Part shown: positions 57,521 to 64,000 of the stretch, piece after piece
How the letters are laid out: each line of letters starts with the position of its first letter
Position numbering within the stretch: position 1 is the first letter of the stretch
From: Leptodontidium sp. MPI-SDFR-AT-0119
Lineage: Eukaryota > Ascomycota > Leotiomycetes > Helotiales > Leptodontidiaceae
Assembly: GCA_020726505.1 (NCBI GenBank)
Contig: JAHLEZ010000018.1
Coordinates: forward strand, 1,550,001-1,614,000
Length of the DNA: 64,000 bases
Direction of reading: 5' to 3'
Program-made: the position numbers and the translations under genes
Notes under the pieces: generated by a model
Databases searched by the model: none
The model's input: only the letters and a program-made list of their open reading frames with translations
Told to the model about the DNA's origin: nothing

Positions 57521-58324
57521 ATGCAATACTCGACTATCTTCCTCTCTGCCCTTGCTGCTACCGGGGCGCTCGCTGCTCCTACGCGTCGCTCCAACGGCAT
57601 CTCCGACAACTCTATCACGGTTATCCTCCAGAACCAAAACCTGGAGATCGGCTCTCAGACCCAGTTCGCCCAGGGCCAGCGCCAGGCCAAGTCTCCCGTT
57701 GGCTCCTCCGGCCCCTTCACCACCGTCGAACTCAGCTTGGGTCTTGATGTCAAGCAGAAGGACCTCCGCTGCCAGGTCCTCGACAAGAGCAACAACCCCA
57801 TCGTCGTTGTCCGCGGCCAGAACGTTGACATCACCTTCTCGGATGGCGACAAGGGCGAGTGGACCTTTAAGAACGGAGCCACCGAGGTCAGCAAGATAAT
57901 CTGCGACCCTGCCTTTAAGCAGGGTATCGCCAGCACCATCGACAACTCCCAGGACGGACCGGCCGCCGGTCAAACTGAAGACGAGAACAAGGACACCGAT
58001 ATCCGCGTTACTTTAACCGACGGCAACCTCGCCACGCAGACTGCCTTTAACGAGGCTGGCCTTAAGCGCGAGATCCAGAAGCCTGTTGGCTCTAGTGGTC
58101 CTTTCAACTCGGTCGAGTTGAGCGTTGGTGCTGATGTCCAGAAGCAAGATCTCCGATGCCAGATTCTTGACAATAACGGCCAACCTATCACTGTCAAGCG
58201 CGGCCAGAACATTGACACTACCTTCGCTGACGGCAACGGCGGTCCCTGGACTTTCTTGAAGCCTGCCTCAAGCGAAGTCAGCAAGATCATTTGCGACCCT
58301 GCTTTTGTTAAGGCCTCCGCTTAA
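57521..58324 (+). CDS. Secreted protein with two tandem copies of one domain
   Basis: One exon, 267 aa. MQYSTIFLSALAATGALAAPT is a signal peptide, then a possible Arg-Arg processing site. The mature protein is two copies of a domain of about 100 aa, residues about 30-140 and 160-266. Each has PVGSSGPF, VELS.G.DV, DLRCQ.LD, P...RGQN.D.TF.DG, WTF and EVSKIICDPAF. Each copy has two Cys, suggesting one disulfide per domain. The gene is very GC-rich at third positions and differs sharply from the AT-rich DNA on both sides, which points to strong selection or recent arrival. I recognise it only as a small secreted fungal protein; function is unknown. Confidence 0.85.
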   Translation: MQYSTIFLSALAATGALAAPTRRSNGISDNSITVILQNQNLEIGSQTQFAQGQRQAKSPVGSSGPFTTVELSLGLDVKQKDLRCQVLDKSNNPIVVVRGQNVDITFSDGDKGEWTFKNGATEVSKIICDPAFKQGIASTIDNSQDGPAAGQTEDENKDTDIRVTLTDGNLATQTAFNEAGLKREIQKPVGSSGPFNSVELSVGADVQKQDLRCQILDNNGQPITVKRGQNIDTTFADGNGGPWTFLKPASSEVSKIICDPAFVKASA

Positions 58325-59508
58325 GTGGCTTGCTTCTGTACGCATTATTGGTGCTATATGAAGTAGACTGAATGGAATCAGCAAAGATCGGATATGATAA
58401 AGATTGGAATGATGGTTTGATTTATTGCATAGCGACGGTTTTGGCGCATTCTGGATAACGATATTTGTCTTTTTTTATGCTTTTGTGTATGATCTTTTTG
58501 TCGCTCGTTCCCTGAAGTTAGAATTAGCTTAACATAAATTTAATGGGACCACTCCTTTCCCACTTCCTCTTCCATATTGCATGGTGTCTTTTGCTTTGTC
58601 ATTAAAACGCGCTGGACACTGCTGGGCCTCCCAACATGAGCTGCGACCCGCACTCTTAATCCGGTCTTTGACCACTCACTTTCTCCCTGTTTCCCAGCAG
58701 TCCTAGCAGGCGTTGATATCTCATCCGGTATACCTGTAGCACCCTGTATGCTCCGAATTCTGTAGCCACCTGCTTTCTCGAAAGGATTAGCCCTCAAATG
58801 CGGCTCCTCATTACTTCGGTTTGGAGGGGATGTGCCGTGTTTGCGGCTAGCTTCGCCGACAATCACTCAGCCTTTTTATGTGATCCTTCCAGGGTCTGTG
58901 GCAAGTTGGTCTCACCTCCTTGTTCGGCTTTGAACGGGGCGGAAACTGTTTCCCCCTGGCCGCCAACTAGTGTTCGCAGTAGTGTATGCAGTATATTTAA
59001 CACCCCCCACTATAGTGATATGGGATCGTTCTAAAAAATACTAGGTGATATTAGCCTAATATCTTTATATTGAATATCACTGCGCTGTATACTAGCACAC
59101 TAGCACGTAAGATAAACGTAAGAAATAAGGGGTAAAAGAGAGGTAAAAGTAAGAGTATTTAGCCTTATAAATGATTATCTTACCTTGGAAGTAAAGGGGA
59201 AAGGCTTACTTATAACTTCTTACTTTCTACCTAGAAATCGAGGCCCGATTAAGACTAGCGTAGTATTTTTCTTGTATCTTAGTATATTGCCGTACAATAT
59301 GATAATATATCTACCCTTGTCAATACGTATAGCCTCAGAAATACAGTACGACGTACGTATCAAACCACCTGAATACTGAGCTAGTAAAACAGAAAATGCA
59401 CTAATATTATAAGTCGTGAGATTTTGCCGTGGAGCAGGGTCGCTGCAAGGCCTTAGCGTCGAAAACAGGGGGTTGCTGTAAGCGTCTTAGTAGTAAATTT
59501 TTACGGCA
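58325..59508. other. AT-rich decayed DNA
   Basis: About 1.2 kb. From about 59030 the DNA is strongly AT-rich with many TA steps (CTAATATCTTTATATTGAAT), as in RIP-mutated repeats. No reading frame is supported. The repeat into which the hAT element inserted probably starts here. Confidence 0.5.
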
Positions 59509-59516
59509 GCTTAAAC
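59509..59516. repeat. Left 8-bp target-site duplication
   Basis: GCTTAAAC directly abuts the left end of the element starting CAGTGTGACAAAT; the identical 8-mer abuts the right end at 60041-60048. Confidence 0.85.
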
Positions 59517-60040
59517 CAGTGTGACAAATTTCTACTCTACTACTCGAGTAGCTACTTGAGTAGCAGAGTAGAGTAGAGTAGAATAGTCACTTTTCGACTA
59601 CTTTAGAGTAGAATTAGAGTAGTTATTTTTGACTACTTTAGAGTAGTAGAGTAGTAGAGTTATTTTAAAAGGACGTTTAAATTTTAATATAAATATTAAA
59701 TTATTATTATAAACTAAGCTACTAGTAATAACAACTAATAAAACAGTTTACTTATAAATCGCTTAGTTATAAAGTTATTAAATATCTGTACTCAAGTAAG
59801 TGTTAATACTAAAGGTTTAAACGAGATAAGCCGCGATTAAGCTACTTTAGGTAAAGCTCCCGCGTATTAGTCTTATTTAGGTTAGATTTTAGTCCCATGA
59901 CTACTACTCGAGTACTACTCTAGAGTAGTAGAGTAGAGTAGAGTAGAGTTAGAGTAGAGTTAGAGTAGTATAATTTTTATACTAGAGTAGAGTAGAGTAG
60001 CGCTCACTACTCTACTCTACTCTACTCATTTGTCACACTG
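59517..60040. mobile_element. Non-autonomous hAT element (MITE), 524 bp
   Basis: The ends are inverted repeats: CAGTGTGACAAAT at the left, ATTTGTCACACTG at the right (13 bp perfect), flanked by perfect 8-bp direct repeats (GCTTAAAC). Eight-bp duplications and CAGTG-type ends are the hallmark of the hAT superfamily. The inside has no transposase frame. Both sub-terminal regions hold dense GTAGA/TCTAC repeats in both orientations (for example about 59531-59580, 59635-59665 and 59925-60030), which could be transposase binding sites or fold into hairpins. The middle is AT-rich. Confidence 0.85.
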
Positions 60041-60048
60041 GCTTAAAC
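60041..60048. repeat. Right 8-bp target-site duplication
   Basis: GCTTAAAC, identical to the left copy at 59509-59516, immediately follows the right inverted end of the hAT element. Confidence 0.85.
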
Positions 60049-60459
60049 GTTTTATATAATTAATAATATTATATTAGTTTCTTAGATGTACTTATAATGC
60101 GTAAAAAGACCTATAATTTGATTTAAAAAAATAATTAAAATCGGATTATAAATAAGAAAGTTAAAAAAATAACCTTATCATTAAGCGCCGAAGGATTGCA
60201 GCGAGCTAAATGGCTGAAAGGAAGCACGTCTTAAAATACAGGAGCGGAATTGGAGGAGTGTTGGCTCATTCTGCTTTTTGGAAATCTTAGCAATCAGCCG
60301 AAAAGGAAAAAATCAATGCAAAGCATGTAATAATAATATTAGTACAGCAGAGCTATTTTCAAAGCACTTGTAAAATAGAGGAGCGGAGGTGGGCCTGAAG
60401 TTTCTTGCCTTGATCCCACAACGTTGAAGTAAGTTTTGCGATCGTTTGCAGTGCGCCTA
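60049..60459. other. AT-rich DNA between the hAT element and HET relic
   Basis: About 410 bp, strongly AT-rich up to 60180. Two similar segments, CTTAAAATACAGGAGCGGA (about 60230) and CTTGTAAAATAGAGGAGCGGAGG (about 60369), form an imperfect direct repeat. No gene is supported. Confidence 0.45.
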
Positions 60460-62322
60460 ATGGCGGCCACTTGGAGGGGATTCTCTCAAGTCAAAGCTGA
60501 AAACTCATGCATGTTGCACGTAAAGTGGCCAAAGCCAGTGACTTCTAAGACAAAATCGTACTCATACTCTCCTGTGGTGTTGAGCAGGAGCCACCTGATT
60601 AAGGAAATTGAAACCCAACCCCAAAACCATGGACAGAACCGTCAGCTCAGCGGAGATGAGCTTGCCCGAATCATGAGTTTGCGATATGCTGTACTAGCGA
60701 AATCAAAGTAGGCTACCAGGGGCTGGACGTATCAAGAACAAATTCTTTGTAAAAGGGCTGTTGTCTTTACCAACGATGGGTTCTTCTGGGACTGCCAACG
60801 CAGCTTTTGGGATGGAGTAGACATCTTACCGAACCAGCTATTCAACAGTGTCACACTGCGGGCAGATCTTGGCCGGACCTTTTCCGAGAGGTGGTGGCCT
60901 GACTTTGGCTTGTACCTTGATCTGATCTGCTCCTACAATGGCCGAGAGTTCACATATCCACAGGATGCTATGTTGGGAATATTAGGGATATTCAATGCCC
61001 TGCATACTTCTTTCCCAAGTGGTTTTATTCACGGCTTGCCCCGTCTCTTTCTTGATCACGCGCTTCTGTGGCAGCCATTTAAATGCGCAACCCGGCGTAT
61101 GGATCGGACCGAGGACCAGCATTCTGTCTCAAGTCTTCCTTCATGGTCTTGGTGTGGCTGGGAAGTGTTCATCGATCCCAGGAGCCTTCGATCAGGCCTT
61201 GCGAATGTTCATGACGATGCCTATCGGGCTCGAGCATCTACATGGTGCACAAGAAAGTTAGTAGATTGGCACATAGCAATAGGGGATCAAGAACCTATAC
61301 TGGTGGATGAACCAGGGCTCCTGGACAGATGCCTCGACATAGCTTCAAATTGCAACCTTGAAATGCCAGCTGGTTGGACAAGGCGAGAAATTTTGGAAGA
61401 AGGAAGAAATGGAACCGACAAAACCACAGTCTTTGTCCATGAAAATGACGATTGCACCTCCTTTACGCACCCGTTGCCAATCACGAACGCAATGTCTGAA
61501 CCTAATCTCATAAACACACCAGCGTATCTCAGTTGTCAGACCACCATTGCAAATTTTTATCCCGCCACGGTGCTCAAGCAGTCAGGTGAGGATTACACTC
61601 ACTAGTTTGCTATTTCCAAAATCTCAGTCTTTGACGACAAGCGATTCAAACATGGCCCACTTGACGGCAAGGCGTGTTCCATTCTTGTTCTCCAACAAGC
61701 TAATGGCGCGTTGGCGGGTTTGCTCCGCCTCATGACCAACAGTCAAGGAGTTAGTAACATGGCTTCAGTAGAGCTAGCTGCAATCTAGAGGAGTAGCGCA
61801 AATGCATGGGCCATTGGGGGATCCCTGGAGTGGCAAGCCTTTGGAGGGGGTTCGGTCACTTACCACGATGGATCAACAGATCGCCATCTCATATATGATC
61901 AGGAATGGCCAAACGAGAAAGGCGAGTATGCTTTCTTGTTTGATGTTCAAATGGCTTTTGAGGAACAAACGGCCAAAGACAAACCTCTTGGACCAGAATT
62001 CCATGCTACAATGACGGCAATCAAGCAACAGTCTAGCCCAAGTTTATCATGGTTCAATGCTCGAACCACCTTTCTTGGACATAAAGTGAACTTCAAACCT
62101 GTGCGCGGGTTTGCGGAAGAATTCAATGGCACGCTTGTCGGACTGTGGCGCCAGTATCTCTGGAATAAAGATGAGGAGGACAACAACCCGCTTTGCGAGT
62201 TTTATAACGTCCTTTGGATTGAGCGTAAAGGTGGCATCGCATACAGAAAAGCATGCGGCTGGGTGCCAAAGCACATCTGGGAAGCTCACGCAACAGGGCT
62301 CGTGCCGATCAAGTTGGGTTAG
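60460..62322 (+). pseudogene. HET-family gene relic with three TAG stops
   Basis: One frame stays open over about 620 codons except for TAG at 60709-60711, 61603-61605 and 61786-61788, and ends at 62322. Readable parts include RGWTYQEQILCKRAVVFTND (just after the first stop), the post-HET marker, SLPSWSWCGWEVF, HGPLDGKACSILVLQQANGA, EFYNVLWIERKGGIAYRKACGW. These match the C-terminal half of HET proteins such as the intact one at 53.0 kb. The HET core itself is missing or unrecognisable 5' of the first stop, so it is truncated. Each TAG can derive from CAG or TGG by one C-to-T or G-to-A change, the pattern left by RIP. No frameshift is seen. Confidence 0.8.
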
Positions 62323-62660
62323 GCGGAAACGAGAGGTTATCTTTTTGGAAAGCTAAAGAATGAGCGGTCTACTCGTTGCAGAGAACCTACTCAAGTGTGC
62401 TGCGGTGGAAGGGTATGCAATCTTCTCTTTTCTCCGGTGCCACCGTAATTATGTTGCCGTCTTCTGTCATGCGTTTGCGTTACTGATTTTGGGCCGCTGG
62501 CGAGCATGTTGCTCAAGCCCGAAGGCTGGAGTTGCGCGAATAATGTGGGATAGTGCACGAAGAAAAAACTTCGCGATTTGTTTATATAATAAAGTTTATC
62601 TTCGATACTTACTCTTAATTTTTTATAATTAACTTACTTAATGCACATTCGCCCTTCATT
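62323..62660. other. Intergenic between two relics
   Basis: About 340 bp. AT-rich towards 62640. No gene was recognised; the part before 62661 would have been the promoter of the following relic. Confidence 0.4.
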
Positions 62661-64000
62661 ATGGCAGCCTCGATCGGTAAGCTCGCTCTCAGCCTTGCGT
62701 CCGCCACTAACGAGAACACCCTCGCATGCACCTGAACTTTGATTTTTCAGTTGTAAAGATCGCGGCGCCCGTGGAATATCAGGGACTAGACCTCGCGCTT
62801 ACATCTCAGCGTAGAACAGCTGCCGAGGATGGCCACTTTCACATAGTTGCTCGAAAGCTTGCTGCATTATTTTGGAGCGATTTGCCGGAGGTTCCTGCTC
62901 TTGAACGCGCATATGGAGAAAGGGCAACCGAAATTGCGACGGATCTAGACATAAACCCGAAGGGGCGGAAGACTGACGGACTATTCCAAGATCTGATAGG
63001 CGTCGATGGAACCACTGTATGGGCTGCAGCGACATCTGGGAAGGGAGGCATAGCAGTACTTCTATTGGCTTGTATGCTCGCTCGTATCTTCCCAGGACTA
63101 GAAGCGGTTTCTATTTGAGTAGAACTGGTTGATTCAAGAAAAGCTCACCTCCGCTAAAGTATTAAAGGGGATAAATTCCACCTTGGAAATGTGACTACAT
63201 CTGTCATCGAAGTCGATAGGCAACAGCTTGCTCAGTGGGACGTAAGCGCAAGGTATGTGCTTTCCGATATCCTAAAACTGGCCTAGCTAAATTTTGGCTG
63301 TTCAGAGCCTGGCTAAGAAGCGCAGACACAGCTTATGTAAAGAAGTAGAAGCAGCTAATGCTTATAATTGACAATCTCGGAGGCAGTCTAGCCTCGGGAT
63401 TAGATATTTACCACGTTGTGGTGGATGCCTAGAAGACGGCGATGAGCCTGATGGATAAAATCGTCTCGGGAATGCCACATAGCGTAGAGCATCCTGAACT
63501 TATGCTAGCACTGTCATCTTGGCACCTCTATTCTGACATGATTATCTTACATGGAAAGGTTAAGACCGTCTGGCAAAATGATCCTTTAGTTACTGCTGGA
63601 GGCATTATCACCCTTGGTCTCCACAATCCGAACGTCTTGAACGATCTTAGAATATCCTGGTCTCTCCCCTTGTCGCATCTTAGATACTACGGGAAACTAG
63701 TAATGAGAACCGGCAGTGTGGGCATCAAGAGATCCTGGGTTTCGATGGATGAACTCGTCTTCGTTACCTTAGGCTGCGTGACTAGCTGTTGGGGACAGGA
63801 CTCATCAAACCTCCATCTGTTCGCGAGATTCATCCAAGCATTGTTAGGAAAATATGTACGCCACGAACACCACACTCCACCGACATAGCTCAAATTGCTT
63901 GGGAAGGGAGCAAAGAATTATATCTGCCTTGATCCTCAGGCGAGAAAGGAAGCCGACAGTTTGGCAGCTTTTGGCCGGCGGAGATGCCACTCATTTCTTG
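62661..64000 (+). pseudogene. Relic of a conserved fungal orphan gene, cut by window edge
   Basis: Spliced across introns 62677-62750 and about 63254-63305, one frame reads MAASI, VVKIAAPVEYQGLDLALTSQ, then GLFQDLIGVDGTTVWAAATSGKGG, HLYSDM, NDPLVTAGGIITLGL, SWSLPLSHLRYYGK and ends in ARKEADSLAAFGRRRCHSFL at the edge. I recognise this as a conserved Pezizomycotina family of unknown function, normally several hundred aa. Five in-frame stops break it: TGA 63116, TAA 63155, TAG 63346, TAG 63430 and TAG 63886. Family text suggests they replace TGG, CAA, CAG, TGG and CAG, so all are C-to-T or G-to-A, mostly at CpA/TpG. Introns and frame are otherwise kept, so decay is by point mutation, not deletion. 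Confidence 0.8.

Noticed and set aside
60460..62322. TAG read as sense codon or programmed readthrough in the HET relic
   Set aside because: The next gene relic has TGA, TAA and TAG stops, and intact genes in the window end with all three stops, so mutation is the simpler reading.
62799..63035. Minus-strand frame over the right-end relic
   Set aside because: Antisense to the recognisable conserved family text on the plus strand.
1..64000. tRNA, rRNA or CRISPR features
   Set aside because: No cloverleaf-compatible T-loop box with matching arms, no rRNA text and no spaced direct repeats were found by eye; a covariance-model search would be decisive.

Overview
The window looks like nuclear DNA of a filamentous ascomycete (Pezizomycotina). 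The evidence is protein genes split by 40-150 nt GT-AG introns, a Zn2Cys6/fungal-specific transcription factor, HET-domain and 2EXR genes, a fungal SRPK-type kinase, a Pth11-like rhodopsin-domain membrane protein, ERG2 for ergosterol, and stop codons in relic genes that fit repeat-induced point mutation (RIP). I cannot name the species. No rRNA, tRNA or CRISPR was recognised. All gene models were spliced by eye; where an intron is given, both flanks were checked for reading frame.

Layout. 0-15 kb: a chromo-like protein gene, a mucin-like secreted protein in six exons, a basic coiled-coil-like protein, a small secreted protein, and an ankyrin/SEC-C gene whose halves lie in different frames; the spacers between them are long. 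15-27 kb: a dense housekeeping block with a Zn2Cys6 factor (one GC-AG intron), a prenylcysteine oxidase/lyase-like flavoprotein, an SRPK gene with one internal stop, an Arb2-domain protein, mitochondrial ribosomal protein uS14m and, divergently, ERG2. 28-41 kb: a 66-aa protein, an SDR relic, a 2EXR protein, a secreted sedolisin (S53) protease, IPI3 (Rix1-complex WD40 protein), a large serine-rich protein and a small secreted protein. 41.9-46.8 kb: a gene-poor stretch with a foldback inverted repeat and decayed coding fragments. 46.8-55.6 kb: an SDR, a PC-esterase-like membrane protein whose 5' end is tandemly duplicated, a rhodopsin-domain protein and an intact HET gene. 55.6-64 kb: a decayed region with a 2EXR/F-box-like relic, one intact secreted protein made of two copies of the same domain, AT-rich DNA, a non-autonomous hAT element with perfect 8-bp target duplications, a HET relic and a large relic of a conserved fungal gene cut by the right edge.

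How the parts relate. No metabolic cluster or operon-like system is visible. Core genes (ERG2, uS14m, IPI3, Arb2, prenylcysteine lyase) are spread through 18-36 kb. The right 8 kb behaves like a repeat-rich, fast-decaying compartment: three relics there remain readable in one frame yet are cut by stops mostly explained by C-to-T or G-to-A changes at CpA/TpG. That compartment, the hAT element and the foldback element at 41.9 kb are the most unusual parts of the window.
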